Origin: CAWJJM01 sp963843275
GTDB lineage: Bacteria; Acidobacteriota; Thermoanaerobaculia; Multivoradales; JBCCEF01
Direction of reading: 5' to 3'
NCBI GenBank assembly: GCA_963843275.1
Contig: CAWJJM010000009.1
Coordinates: forward strand, 248,001 to 312,000
Length of the DNA stretch: 64,000 nucleotides
Shown: in pieces, positions 55,184 to 63,777 of the stretch
Numbering within the stretch: the first letter of the stretch is position 1
How the letters are laid out: each line of letters opens with the position of its first letter
Made by a program: the position numbers and the translations under genes
The notes under the pieces: generated by a model
The model's input: only the letters and a program-made list of their open reading frames with translations
Told to the model about the DNA's origin: nothing
Database searches by the model: none

Positions 55184-56362
55184 TTGAAGATCCATGAGTT
55201 CCAGGCGAAGGAGATCCTGCGCCGCTACGGGGTGGCCACGCCGCGCGGCCGGGTCACCGATCGCCCCGAGGAGGCGCGGGAGATCTGCGAGGAGTGGGGG
55301 GGTCGCTGCGTCGTCAAGGCCCAGATCCACGCCGGGGGCCGCGGCAAGGGGGGCGGCGTCAAGCTCGCCGAGTCGCCGGCCGAGGCCGAGGAGCTCGCCG
55401 GCCGCATCCTGGGCATGCAGTTGGTGACCCACCAGACCGGTCCCGAGGGGCAGAAGGTGCGCCGGGTGCTGGTCGAGGAGGCCCTCGACATCGCCCGCGA
55501 GCTGTACCTGTCGATCACCCTGGACCGGGCGCGCGGCAAGCCGGTGATCATGGCGTCGCGCTCGGGCGGCATGGACATCGAGGAGGTGGCGGCCCGCGAT
55601 CCGGAGGCCATCCTGCGCCAGCCGGTCGAGCCCTTCCTCGGCCTGCTGCCGTTCCAGTCGCGCCGCCTGGCGTCCGGGCTGGCGCTGAGCGGCGAGAGCG
55701 CCAAGAAGGCCACCCGGCTGATCGCCTCCCTGGTCCGCGCCTACCTCGACACCGACGCCTCACTGGCCGAGATCAACCCGTTGATGGTCACCGCGGGGGG
55801 CGACGTGCTCGCCCTCGACGCGAAGATGAACTTCGACGACAACGCGCTGTTCCGCCACCCCGACATCGCCGCCATGCGCGACCTCGCCGAGGAGGCGCCG
55901 GCCGAGGTGGAGGCCTCCAAGTACGGCCTCAACTTCATCCAGCTCGACGGCACCATCGGCTGCATGGTCAACGGTGCCGGCCTGGCGATGGCCACCATGG
56001 ACATCATCAAGCTGCACGGCGGCGAGCCGGCCAACTTCCTCGACGTCGGCGGCTCCGCGAGCCAGGAGGCGGTGGGCAACGCCTTCCGCATCCTGGTGGC
56101 CGACCCCAAGGTGCGCGCGGTCCTGATCAACATCTTCGGCGGCATCGCCCGCACCGACCGCATCGCCCGCGGTGTCGTGGGCGCGATCGGCGACCTCGGC
56201 GGCGTCGACGTGCCGGTGGTGGTGCGCCTCGAGGGGACGAACGTGGAGGAGGGCCGGCGCATCCTGCGCGAGGCCGATTTCGAGTTCATCGTCGCCGAGC
56301 AGATGGCCGACGCCGCCGAGAAGGTGGTGGCCGCCGCCGGCGGTGCGGACGGAGGGCGGTAG
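55184..56362 (+). CDS. sucC: succinate-CoA ligase, beta subunit
   Basis: The 392-aa protein begins at TTG 55184 with the invariant opening KIHEFQAKEILRRYGVATPR. The ATP-grasp domain reads RCVVKAQIHAGGRGKGGGVK and VRRVLVEEALDIARELYLSI. The CoA-ligase domain reads LNFIQLDGTIGCMVNGAGLA, NFLDVGGSASQEAVGNAFRI and VLINIFGGIARTDRIARGVV. It catalyses the substrate-level phosphorylation step of the TCA cycle with SucD. The sucD start follows its stop by 2 nt. Confidence 0.96.
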   Translation: MKIHEFQAKEILRRYGVATPRGRVTDRPEEAREICEEWGGRCVVKAQIHAGGRGKGGGVKLAESPAEAEELAGRILGMQLVTHQTGPEGQKVRRVLVEEALDIARELYLSITLDRARGKPVIMASRSGGMDIEEVAARDPEAILRQPVEPFLGLLPFQSRRLASGLALSGESAKKATRLIASLVRAYLDTDASLAEINPLMVTAGGDVLALDAKMNFDDNALFRHPDIAAMRDLAEEAPAEVEASKYGLNFIQLDGTIGCMVNGAGLAMATMDIIKLHGGEPANFLDVGGSASQEAVGNAFRILVADPKVRAVLINIFGGIARTDRIARGVVGAIGDLGGVDVPVVVRLEGTNVEEGRRILREADFEFIVAEQMADAAEKVVAAAGGADGGR

Positions 56363-56364
56363 AG

Positions 56365-57240
56365 ATGGCGATCTGGGTGGGAGACGAGACACGGCTCCTG
56401 GTGCAGGGCATCACGGGTACCGAGGGAGCCTTCCATGCCCGGGGCTGCCGCGAGTACGGCACCCGCGTGGTCGCCGGGGTGACCCCGGGCAAGGGCGGGC
56501 AGGACGTCGACGGCATCCCGGTCTACGACTCGGTCGAGGCGGCCCGGCGCGAGACCGGGGCCAACGCCTCGATGATCTTCGTCCCGCCACCGTTCGCCGC
56601 CGACGCCGTCATGGAGGCGGCCGCGGCCGGCATCGAGCTGGTGGTGTGCATCACCGAGGGCATCCCCGTCGCCGACATGCTGAAGGTGAAGTCCTTCCTG
56701 CGCGACCTGCCGACCCGCCTGATCGGCCCGAACTGCCCCGGGATCATCAGCCCCGGCAAGGCGAAGATCGGCATCATGCCCGGCCACATCCACCAGCCCG
56801 GCGGGGTCGGGGTGGTGAGCCGCTCGGGCACGCTGACCTACGAGGCGGTCTGGCAGCTCAGCAACCTGGGGCTGGGCCAGTCGACCTGCGTGGGGATCGG
56901 CGGCGACCCGCTGAACGGCACCAACTTCATCGACTGCCTGACCGCCTTCCGCGACGACCCCGACACCGAGGCGGTCGTGCTGATCGGCGAGATCGGCGGC
57001 ACCGCCGAGGAGCAGGCGGCGGCCTGGGTGCGGAAGAACTTCGACCGACCGGTGGTCGGCTTCATCGCCGGCCGCACGGCGCCCCCGGGCCGGCGCATGG
57101 GGCACGCCGGAGCCATCATCTCCGGGGGCAAGGGCACCGCCGCGGAGAAGATGCAGGCGCTGGCGGCCGCCGGCATCCACGTGGTCGAGTCGCCGGCCGA
57201 AATGGGCGCCACCGTGGCGCGGGCGCTCGGGCGGGGCTGA
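56365..57240 (+). CDS. sucD: succinate-CoA ligase, alpha subunit
   Basis: The 291-aa protein has the CoA-binding N-terminal domain (LLVQGITGTEGAFHARGCRE, GVTPGKGGQDVDGIPVYDSV). The middle has LIGPNCPGIISPGKAKIGIM. The phosphohistidine region is GRRMGHAGAIISGGKGTAAE, with the active His in GHAGA. It forms the enzyme with SucC. It lacks frame problems and has the normal length. Confidence 0.96.
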   Translation: MAIWVGDETRLLVQGITGTEGAFHARGCREYGTRVVAGVTPGKGGQDVDGIPVYDSVEAARRETGANASMIFVPPPFAADAVMEAAAAGIELVVCITEGIPVADMLKVKSFLRDLPTRLIGPNCPGIISPGKAKIGIMPGHIHQPGGVGVVSRSGTLTYEAVWQLSNLGLGQSTCVGIGGDPLNGTNFIDCLTAFRDDPDTEAVVLIGEIGGTAEEQAAAWVRKNFDRPVVGFIAGRTAPPGRRMGHAGAIISGGKGTAAEKMQALAAAGIHVVESPAEMGATVARALGRG

Positions 57241-57247
57241 CCGGGTG

Positions 57248-57279
57248 CCGGCGCGGCGGCCTCCCCGCCGCCGTGCCGG
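57248..57279 (+). terminator. hairpin after sucD
   Basis: CCGGC-GCGGCGG pairs with CCGCCGC-cgt-GCCGG (12 bp, 3-nt bulge, 5-nt loop), starting 8 nt after the sucD stop. There is no T-tract, so it may be attenuating or protective rather than a full terminator. Confidence 0.35.
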
Positions 57280-57294
57280 GCGCGGACGGGCGCG

Positions 57295-58020
57295 ATGAGA
57301 GACCTGATCCGGCGGCCTCCGGGCGACGGCTGGCTGGCGTTGTTGGGGGGCGGCGAGTTCAGCTTCGGCGAGACGCTGGCGGCCGACGCGGCGTGGTTGT
57401 CCCACGCCGCCGACGGACCGGTCGGGTTCGTCCCCGCCGCCTCGGGCTCGGTGGACTACGGCCACCACTTCGCGGACTACCTCGAGGCGGAGCACGGGCG
57501 GGTGGCGGAGACGATCCCGCTGTACCGTCCGCGCGACGCCCGCCGCGGCAAGAACCTGGCCCGGCTCACCGAGTGCGCCGCCCTCTACCTGGGGGGCGGC
57601 GTGGCCGACCACCTGATCGAGACCCTGTCCGGCTCGCCCGCCGCGGAGGCGCTCCTCGAGCGCCTGCGCAGCGGCGGCGTGGTGACGGCCATCGCCGCCG
57701 CCGCCCAGGCGCTGGGGCGGGTGGCGCGGTCGATCCAGCCGGGCCGCGTCGTCGCCGGGCTGGGTTGGCTGGCGGGCGGGGTCGTGGAGCCGAACTTCGA
57801 TCCGGCGCACGACCGGCGGCTGCGCCAGCTCCTCGGGCAGCCGGGCGTCTCCTGGGGCCTGGGCGTCCCGTCGGGCTCGGCCGTGCTGCTCGGCCCGGCC
57901 GGCGAGGTGGAGCTGGTCGGAACGGTCTTCGCGGCCCGTGGCCCCGACGCGGACCTGGAGGTCCTCGGCGCCGGCCGGCGTGGAGACGAAGGGGACGGCC
58001 CGCCGGGCCCTCCCGTGTGA
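57295..58020 (+). CDS. peptidase S51-like (class I GATase-fold) protein lacking the nucleophile Ser
   Basis: The 241-aa protein has the S51/cyanophycinase-like fold: LALLGGGEFSFGETLAADAA, GPVGFVPAASGSVDYGHHFA, and CAALYLGGGVADHLIETLSG. At the nucleophile elbow, where the family has GTSAGA after GGVV, this protein has GGVVTAIAAAAQALG: Ser is Ala and both flanking Gly are changed. It is therefore unlikely to be a serine peptidase and may be a binding or regulatory relative. It lies between sucD and ndk on the same strand. Confidence 0.7.
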   Translation: MRDLIRRPPGDGWLALLGGGEFSFGETLAADAAWLSHAADGPVGFVPAASGSVDYGHHFADYLEAEHGRVAETIPLYRPRDARRGKNLARLTECAALYLGGGVADHLIETLSGSPAAEALLERLRSGGVVTAIAAAAQALGRVARSIQPGRVVAGLGWLAGGVVEPNFDPAHDRRLRQLLGQPGVSWGLGVPSGSAVLLGPAGEVELVGTVFAARGPDADLEVLGAGRRGDEGDGPPGPPV

Positions 58021-58082
58021 CGAAACGACGTCGCGGTCCCGGATCGGGACCGGACTGCACCTAGAATGGAGAGGCACCCATC

Positions 58083-58505
58083 ATGGAGATGACACTGGCG
58101 ATCCTCAAGCCGGACGCCGTCGCCGCCGGTCACGCCGGCGAGATCCTCGCCCACCTCGAGGGCGAGGGGTTCACCGTGCGCGGCCTGAAGATGCTGCGCC
58201 TGTCCCCGGAGCAGGCCGGGGCGTTCTACGCCGTCCACCGCGAGCGGCCCTTCTACGGCAGCCTGGTCGAGTTCATGACCGGCGGCCCGATCGTGCCGGT
58301 GGCGCTCGAACGGGCCGACGCCGTGGCCCACCTGCGGCAGGTGATGGGGGCGACGGACGTCGCCGCGGCCGCCCCCGGCACGGTGCGGGCCCTCTACGGC
58401 AGCTCGATCGAGCGCAACGCCATCCACGGCAGCGACTCTGCGGAGAACGCCGCCCTGGAGCTGGCCTTCTTCTTCTCGCGCAGCGAGCTGTTGGGGGCAC
58501 GCTGA
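58083..58505 (+). CDS. ndk: nucleoside-diphosphate kinase
   Basis: The 140-aa protein matches the family in length. It has MTLAILKPDAVAAGHAGEIL, ERPFYGSLVEFMTGGPIVPV, and the active-site His in IERNAIHGSDSAENAALELA. It transfers gamma-phosphate between nucleotides via phosphohistidine. A TAGAAT (58062-58067) and GGAGAGG precede the ATG. Its stop overlaps the next ATG (TGATG). Confidence 0.96.
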   Translation: MEMTLAILKPDAVAAGHAGEILAHLEGEGFTVRGLKMLRLSPEQAGAFYAVHRERPFYGSLVEFMTGGPIVPVALERADAVAHLRQVMGATDVAAAAPGTVRALYGSSIERNAIHGSDSAENAALELAFFFSRSELLGAR

Positions 58506-58786
58506 TGTACCGCAACCCGCGGCTCGCGCCGATCAGCCAGGTCCCCGAGGAGCGCCGGGGGCCGGTGGAGGGCAGGTTCTGCCGGGTCTGCACCGCCACC
58601 TATCCGAAGCTGCGCGGACGCCATAGCGGCAAGCCGCTCTACGGCAAGGACCACATCGCCTCCCCCTGCAGCCACGAGGGGGAGCCGTTCGAGCCCGGCG
58701 CCGACTGGTGGGAGGCGGCGGTCGTGGTGCTGCCGCCGCCGCCCGCGACCGAGGCGGCGGTGGAGACGCGGCCGGCCGCGGGGTAG
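58505..58786 (+). CDS. small Cys/His-containing protein, possible zinc-binding
   Basis: The 93-aa protein is coupled to ndk by a TGATG overlap. It reads MYRNPRLAPISQVPEERRGP, then FCRVCTATYPKLRGRHSGKP, LYGKDHIASPCSHEGEPFEP. CxxC followed by CxH could form a zinc site. The tail is Pro/Ala-rich. I do not recognise a family. It could be an accessory protein of the kinase or an independent small regulator. Confidence 0.65.
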   Translation: MYRNPRLAPISQVPEERRGPVEGRFCRVCTATYPKLRGRHSGKPLYGKDHIASPCSHEGEPFEPGADWWEAAVVVLPPPPATEAAVETRPAAG

Positions 58787-58826
58787 CACGCGCCAGCCCG
58801 CAGCTGCGGGCGGCAGGGAGCGGGGG

Positions 58827-60509
58827 ATGCCAGGCGAGGAAGGGGGGCGTGGGGTGGGCCGGGGCGAGGAGGCGCGACGCTCCGCCGACGCCGTGCCGCC
58901 TTGGTCCGCACGCGCCGCCCGCCTGCTGCGCCCGGGCCGTCCCCTGCCCCGGGCGCTCCTCGCCGCGGTGGGCGGCGTGCTCTCCACTCTGCTCACCGGC
59001 GCGATCGGCGGCACCGCCGGGACGCTCCGCCCCACCGCCGGCGTCGGCTTCGCCGTCGGTGCCGCGTTCGGGGAGGTGGGCATCGTCGGCTTCGCGGTGG
59101 CCGAGGGCCTCACCGCACTCGCGCTGGGGGCCCCGCCGGTGGTCGCGGTGCTCACCGCCCTGTCGGACGCCATCCTCGGTGCCGTCGCCTTCCTCACCTT
59201 CCGCGACGTCGACGGCATCGGCCGCGGCATGCCGAACCTCTCGTCCTACCTGTGGTTCCTGGGCAGCGGCCTGGTGGGCGGCCTGCTCACCGGGCTGTTC
59301 CTCGCCTGGATCGACTTCGCCGAGCGCTTCCTCTACGGCGTCGGCCTGTGCGCGGTGGGCAACCTGGTCGCGATCCTGCTGCTGGGGCTGCCGGCGCTGA
59401 TGCTCGCCGACCGCCTGCTCCGCCCCTGGCGCGTGGCTCTGCCCGGCGAGCGCGAGTCGCCGCCCCTGCGGCGGCTGGAGGCCTTCGCGGAAGACTCGAT
59501 CGCCGCCTTCGACGACGCCGAGGCGACCGTCGTCGTGGCGGCGCGGCCGCAGTCGCGCCGCGACCTGGTCGCGGCCGGTCTGGTCATCCTCGGCATCACG
59601 CTGCTGGCGGCGCCGTTGACGCCGCTGTTCCCCGCCGGCGGCTCGTGGGTGGCGCTGCTGTACCTGCTGCCGGTCCTGGCGGCGGCGCAGCTCTACGGCC
59701 TGCGCGGCGGGCTGCTCGCCGCCTCGGTCTCCGGGCTCGCCTACCTGGTGGCGACCTGGGGCGGGACGCGGCTCCTCGGAGTCGCCTTCGGCGCCGACTA
59801 CCAGAGCCTGGCGCTCTACGCCCAACTGCTGCTGCTGTCGCCGGTGGGCGCCCTGCTCGGGCGGGCCCGCGAGCGGGAGGTGGGGCTGCGACAGGAGCTC
59901 GTCGTCCACCACCGCTTGCTGCGCCGTGATCTGCTGCGGGTCGTGCAGGCGCTCACCTCGGTGGTCGAGGAGAAGGACACCTACACCGAGGCGCACCTGC
60001 GTCGCGTCGGCGAGTACGCGGTGGCGGTGGGCAGCCGTCTGGGGTTGCGCGGCCGGGTGCTGGAGACGCTCTACTACGCCGCCATGCTCCACGACATCGG
60101 CAAGATCGCCATCCCCGAGTCGATGCTGCGCAAGGAGGGTCCGCTCGACGGCGACGAGGAGGTGGTCATGCGCGAGCACCCGGCGATCGGGGCGCGCATC
60201 GTCGGCGGCCTCGACATCCTGCGCGACGCGGCGCCGATCATCCTCCACCACCAGGAGCGCTGGGACGGCGACGACGGCACCGGCTACCCCGGCTACCCCC
60301 ACGGCCTGCGCGGCGACGAGATCCCGCTCGGATCGCGCATCGTGGCCGTGGTCGACGCCTTCGACGCCATGACCACCGACCGGCCGTACCGCCGCGGGCG
60401 CTCGGTCGAAGCGGCGCTGGCGGAGCTGCGCGCCGAGAGCGGCCGCCAGTTCGATCCCCGGGTGGTCGATGCGTTCGCGGGCGTGCTCTCGGAACGCCCC
60501 TGGACCTGA
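58827..60509 (+). CDS. membrane-bound HD-GYP-domain protein (c-di-GMP phosphodiesterase type)
   Basis: The 560-aa protein has about eight hydrophobic helices in residues ~45-345 (LLAAVGGVLSTLLTGAIGGT; AGLVILGITLLAAPLTPLFP; WVALLYLLPVLAAAQLYGLR). The C-terminal HD-GYP domain has LYYAAMLHDIGKIAIPESML, REHPAIGARIVGGLDILRDA, ILHHQERWDGDDGTGYPGYP, and RIVAVVDAFDAMTTDRPYRR. The catalytic HD and GYP residues are intact, so degradation of c-di-GMP is likely. The N-terminal start is uncertain; the first ~40 residues are charged and poorly conserved in character. Confidence 0.85.
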   Translation: MPGEEGGRGVGRGEEARRSADAVPPWSARAARLLRPGRPLPRALLAAVGGVLSTLLTGAIGGTAGTLRPTAGVGFAVGAAFGEVGIVGFAVAEGLTALALGAPPVVAVLTALSDAILGAVAFLTFRDVDGIGRGMPNLSSYLWFLGSGLVGGLLTGLFLAWIDFAERFLYGVGLCAVGNLVAILLLGLPALMLADRLLRPWRVALPGERESPPLRRLEAFAEDSIAAFDDAEATVVVAARPQSRRDLVAAGLVILGITLLAAPLTPLFPAGGSWVALLYLLPVLAAAQLYGLRGGLLAASVSGLAYLVATWGGTRLLGVAFGADYQSLALYAQLLLLSPVGALLGRAREREVGLRQELVVHHRLLRRDLLRVVQALTSVVEEKDTYTEAHLRRVGEYAVAVGSRLGLRGRVLETLYYAAMLHDIGKIAIPESMLRKEGPLDGDEEVVMREHPAIGARIVGGLDILRDAAPIILHHQERWDGDDGTGYPGYPHGLRGDEIPLGSRIVAVVDAFDAMTTDRPYRRGRSVEAALAELRAESGRQFDPRVVDAFAGVLSERPWT

Positions 60510-60532
60510 CCCCCGCGCGGCGGATGCGGGGG
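60510..60532 (+). terminator. GC hairpin immediately after the HD-GYP stop (repeat family)
   Basis: CCCCCGC and GCGGGGG form a perfect 7-bp stem (9-nt loop) directly after TGA. It contains the 17-mer also found at 41157-41173. Confidence 0.45.
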
Positions 60533-60681
60533 ATCAGCGGCGTCCACCGCGCCTGGATCCGGCCCCGGAGGCCGGGGCCTGCGGAGAGCCGTGCGCGGGG
60601 CGCCGGGTCCTTGCGCAGCGGGCGGTGGGGCGGTAGCGTGCGCCGCGATCCGTGGCTGGAGAACGGGGAGAGGAGTCCGGG

Positions 60682-61578
60682 GTGAGCGCATCCGCGGTGC
60701 CTGGGGTCCCGACGTTCGAAGAACCGCCGGGCGAGCCCGCCGGGGCCGGGACGCGGCTGCTGCGCGCCAGCTCCGCCCTCGCCGGCAACCTGGTGCCGCT
60801 GGCCGGGGTGCTGTGGCTGGGCTGGTCGGCGGCCACGCTGTTGGTGGTGTTCTGGGTGGAGAGCGTCCTCGCGGTGGCCACCAACGCCTTGCGCATCCGG
60901 CTCCACCGGAGCCGGACCCGCGCGAGCGGTCACTACCGCCCGGGACAGCTCGGTAGCGAGAGCTCGGTCCAGCGCCGCGGCGCGGCGAAGCGGCGGCGGC
61001 GGCGGACGGCGCCACGGGCGCTCTCGCCGCGGCCGGTGTTCCTGCGCGAATACGTCACCACGGCGGGCGTCTTCACCGCCGCGCACGGCGTCTTCCTCCT
61101 GGTGCTGCTGTGGGCGGCCGGGTCGGGGCAGGTGGGCGGGGAGGCGGAGCGGTGGGCCGTCGACCCGGCGCAGGTGCGCAACGGCGCCCTGGCGCTGGCC
61201 GCCGTCCTCGGCGGCGAGCTCCTCCTCGATCTGCCGACCCTGGGGGACCGCCCCTTCGCCTGGGTCAAGGCCCGCGCCGAGCAGGTGCTCGGACGCGTTC
61301 TCGTCCTCCACCTGGTGTTGATCTTCGGCACCTTCGCGATGATGCGCTTCCAGACGCCGACCGCCATGCTCGCCGTGTTGGTCGGTCTCAAGGCCGTGAT
61401 CGACGTCGGCCGGACGCTGCCGCAGGGCCGCCTGCCGGAGCATCCCCCCCGCTGGTTGGCCGCCCTCGCCCACCGGCAGAACCTCGACATGGAGGGGGAG
61501 TGGCAGCACATCCTGCGCGAGCAGCGGGAGACCGCCGCCGAGGACGAGCTGCCGCGCGCCGCCCCCGGCACCGGCTAG
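60682..61578 (+). CDS. DUF6498-like integral membrane protein
   Basis: The ~298-aa protein from GTG 60682 has GGAGAGGAG 7 nt upstream. Hydrophobic segments include LAGNLVPLAGVLWLGWSAAT, TLLVVFWVESVLAVATNALR, TTAGVFTAAHGVFLLVLLWA and LGRVLVLHLVLIFGTFAMMR. The FWVESV pattern followed by a positively charged loop is characteristic of a group of membrane proteins of unknown function (DUF6498). The cytosolic tail is Glu-rich. GTG 60652 would add unconserved residues. Confidence 0.7.
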   Translation: MSASAVPGVPTFEEPPGEPAGAGTRLLRASSALAGNLVPLAGVLWLGWSAATLLVVFWVESVLAVATNALRIRLHRSRTRASGHYRPGQLGSESSVQRRGAAKRRRRRTAPRALSPRPVFLREYVTTAGVFTAAHGVFLLVLLWAAGSGQVGGEAERWAVDPAQVRNGALALAAVLGGELLLDLPTLGDRPFAWVKARAEQVLGRVLVLHLVLIFGTFAMMRFQTPTAMLAVLVGLKAVIDVGRTLPQGRLPEHPPRWLAALAHRQNLDMEGEWQHILREQRETAAEDELPRAAPGTG

Positions 61579-61615
61579 GCGGCCACGGTCCGGATCCGCG
61601 CGCTTCGCCGGCCGG

Positions 61616-63067
61616 TCAGGGAGCCGGGGTGGGCGCCGCCGGCGCCGGCGGCGGATCCCCGGCGCCCGCCAGCGCCACGAACCGGGGGTCGTCGTGGAGG
61701 CTGGCGAGGTCGGGGTCGGTGCGGGCCTTCTCGCGGTCCCCGAAGCCCTGGGCGAAGGCCTCCGCCAGCGCGTCGAGGGCCGGCCCCGAGTGGCCGAGGC
61801 GCGCCTCGGCGCAGGCGAGGTTGTACCACGGCACGGCCGCCTCGGGGTGGATGCGCAGGGCCACCGAGAGCAGCAGGCGGGCGCGTCCGTAGTCCTCCGC
61901 CGCCAGCGCCTCGCGGGTGAGGTAGAAGGAGGTCTGGGTGTAGATCTCCTCGAGGACCCGGCGGGCGGCGGCGCCGGCATAGCCGCCGGCCGCCGCCTTG
62001 GCCCGGAGGTCGTCCAGGCGCAGCTCGCCGGCCAGCAGATCGGGCGAGACCGGCCGGTCCGGATCGCCGAGCGCGTCGATGCGGCGGGCCACGAAGGCGA
62101 TCTGCTGGCGCTCGAACTTGTCGCCGCGGGCCTCGGCGCGCCGCGCCTCGGCGACCCCCCGGCTGCCGGCGAGCTCCCGCGCCGCCTTCTCGACCGCGGC
62201 GGTGTCGTGGAGACCCGCGTAGGTCCGAGCGATCGACTCGTAGCGGCGCAGCGCGGTCAGCGGCTCGCCGGCCGACTCGGCCTCGCGGGCGGCGGCGAGA
62301 TCCGCCGCGAACAGCTCGCCGACCAGCTCGGGGTCCGCGGGGCGCAGGCCGCGTCGCATCGCCAGCAGCTCCATCCAACCCACGGCGGTGGTGGCGAGCC
62401 GCTGCGGCATCCACTGGTGGCGGCCGGCGAAGATCTCCAGGCGATGGGGCACGTCGCGCTCCGCCAGCAGGTCGTCGATGCGGCGCATCTCGAGGAAGTT
62501 GAAGTCGGCCTCCCCGGCGGTCCCGAAGTGGGCGGCGTCGATCTGCCGGGTCGGCACGTTGGCGGGCAGCCGTCCGGAGGCACCGATGATCCCCGCGACC
62601 TGGTGGGTCTCCTGCGACAGCACCCAGGCGACGATGGCGCCGCCCGAGAAGCCGGCGGCGTAGATCCGCTTCGGGTCGACCGTGTAGCGCAGGCCGAGCT
62701 CCGGCCACATCGCGTTGACGGCCTTGGCGTTGGGCTCCCAGGGGCCGTCGGAGCGGGTGTCGTTCGAGCTCAGGACGATCCAGCCGTAGCGCTCGGCGGC
62801 GGGGCGGAAGAGGTCCGCCGCCAGCGTGCCGCGGCCCCGCGGGTCGAAGACCAGCAGCACCGGCGTCGGGCGCTCGGGGTCGTACGCGGTGGGGAGGTAG
62901 AGGGTGTACGTCTGCGTGGCGTCGCGGACGCACGGCACCTTCTCGATCAGCACCCCGCGCGGCACCTCGCGCGGCGTCCCGCCGGCGGCCGCCGGCGGGG
63001 CCCCGGCCGCGGCGCCGGCGGCGGAGGTGATGGCGAGGACGGCGAGGAGACGGTGGAAGCGGCGCAT
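61616..63067 (-). CDS. secreted alpha/beta-hydrolase (esterase/PHB-depolymerase-like) with TPR-like tail
   Basis: The 483-aa protein has a signal peptide (LLAVLAITSAAGAAAGAPPA). The N-terminal half is an esterase fold: YTLYLPTAYDPERPTPVLLV, FDPRGRG, and the nucleophile in RIYAAGFSGGAIVAWVLSQE, with a likely Asp in GTAGEADFNF and His in FAGRHQWMP. The C-terminal half is helical, with a TPR-like unit (RIHPEAAVPWYNLACAEARL) and a short Pro tail. The combination suggests an envelope-associated hydrolase with a protein-binding tail. Confidence 0.8.
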   Translation of the reverse strand: MRRFHRLLAVLAITSAAGAAAGAPPAAAGGTPREVPRGVLIEKVPCVRDATQTYTLYLPTAYDPERPTPVLLVFDPRGRGTLAADLFRPAAERYGWIVLSSNDTRSDGPWEPNAKAVNAMWPELGLRYTVDPKRIYAAGFSGGAIVAWVLSQETHQVAGIIGASGRLPANVPTRQIDAAHFGTAGEADFNFLEMRRIDDLLAERDVPHRLEIFAGRHQWMPQRLATTAVGWMELLAMRRGLRPADPELVGELFAADLAAAREAESAGEPLTALRRYESIARTYAGLHDTAAVEKAARELAGSRGVAEARRAEARGDKFERQQIAFVARRIDALGDPDRPVSPDLLAGELRLDDLRAKAAAGGYAGAAARRVLEEIYTQTSFYLTREALAAEDYGRARLLLSVALRIHPEAAVPWYNLACAEARLGHSGPALDALAEAFAQGFGDREKARTDPDLASLHDDPRFVALAGAGDPPPAPAAPTPAP

Positions 63068-63073
63068 CGCCGA

Positions 63074-63079
63074 AGCCTA
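63074..63079 (-). promoter_or_regulatory. putative -10 (TAGGCT) for the esterase gene
   Basis: On the minus strand TAGGCT ends 6 nt before the ATG at 63067, with no Shine-Dalgarno in between, matching the other leaderless-type starts in this window. Confidence 0.35.
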
Positions 63080-63147
63080 GCAGCCGCGGCGTCCGGTCGC
63101 CCGGGGGCGGAGCTCGGGCGGCGGATTCTGACAAGATCGCCCGAGCG

Positions 63148-63777
63148 ATGCAGGACGGCGAGGACCGGGTGAGCCCGGAGCACCGATGGGGGAGGGAGCT
63201 ACCGCGCCTGGCGACGCCGCGGGCCCTCCTCCGCCACCCGCGGGTGGCCGACGCGCCGGCGTTGTTCGCGGTCTTCAGCGACGCGGAGGTGGTGCGCTAC
63301 TGGAGCTCGGAGGCGATGCGCGAGCCGCGCGAGGCGGTGGACCTGGTCCGTGGCATCGCCGCGGGCTACCGCGCCCGCGACCTGTTCGAGTGGGTCGTCG
63401 TGCGGCGCGCCGACGACCGGGTGGTCGGCACCACCACGCTGTTCCACTTCGCGGACGGCGGGCGGCGTGCGGAGATCGGTTTCGCGCTGGCGCGGCCGGC
63501 GTGGGGCCGGGGCCTGATGCGGGAGGTCCTGACCGAGCTGATCGGCTTCGCCTTCGGCCGGCTCGGTCTGGCGCGCCTGGAGGCCGACGTCGATCCCCGC
63601 AACGACCGCTCGCTCGGCCTGCTGGCCCGCCTCGGCTTCCGCCGCGAAGGGCTGCTCCGGGAGCGCTACCACGTCGCCGGCGAGATCCAGGACTCGGTGA
63701 TGCTCGGCCTGCTGGCGCGGGAGTGGGCCGACGCCCCGGGGGGTGCCCGGGGCCCGCGCGCCGGCGGCGCCGGCTGA
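63148..63777 (+). CDS. GNAT N-acetyltransferase (RimJ/RimL type)
   Basis: The 209-aa protein has the GNAT core: ATPRALLRHPRVADAPALFA, the acetyl-CoA motif FALARPAWGRGLMREVLTEL, and LARLEADVDPRNDRSLGLLA, RLGFRREGLLRERYHVAGE. This is the RimJ/RimL subgroup, which acetylates N-terminal amines of ribosomal or other proteins. The Gly/Ala-rich C-terminal tail is not conserved in kind. After it, 63778-64000 is extremely GC-rich, with nothing recognisable. Confidence 0.88.
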   Translation: MQDGEDRVSPEHRWGRELPRLATPRALLRHPRVADAPALFAVFSDAEVVRYWSSEAMREPREAVDLVRGIAAGYRARDLFEWVVVRRADDRVVGTTTLFHFADGGRRAEIGFALARPAWGRGLMREVLTELIGFAFGRLGLARLEADVDPRNDRSLGLLARLGFRREGLLRERYHVAGEIQDSVMLGLLAREWADAPGGARGPRAGGAG

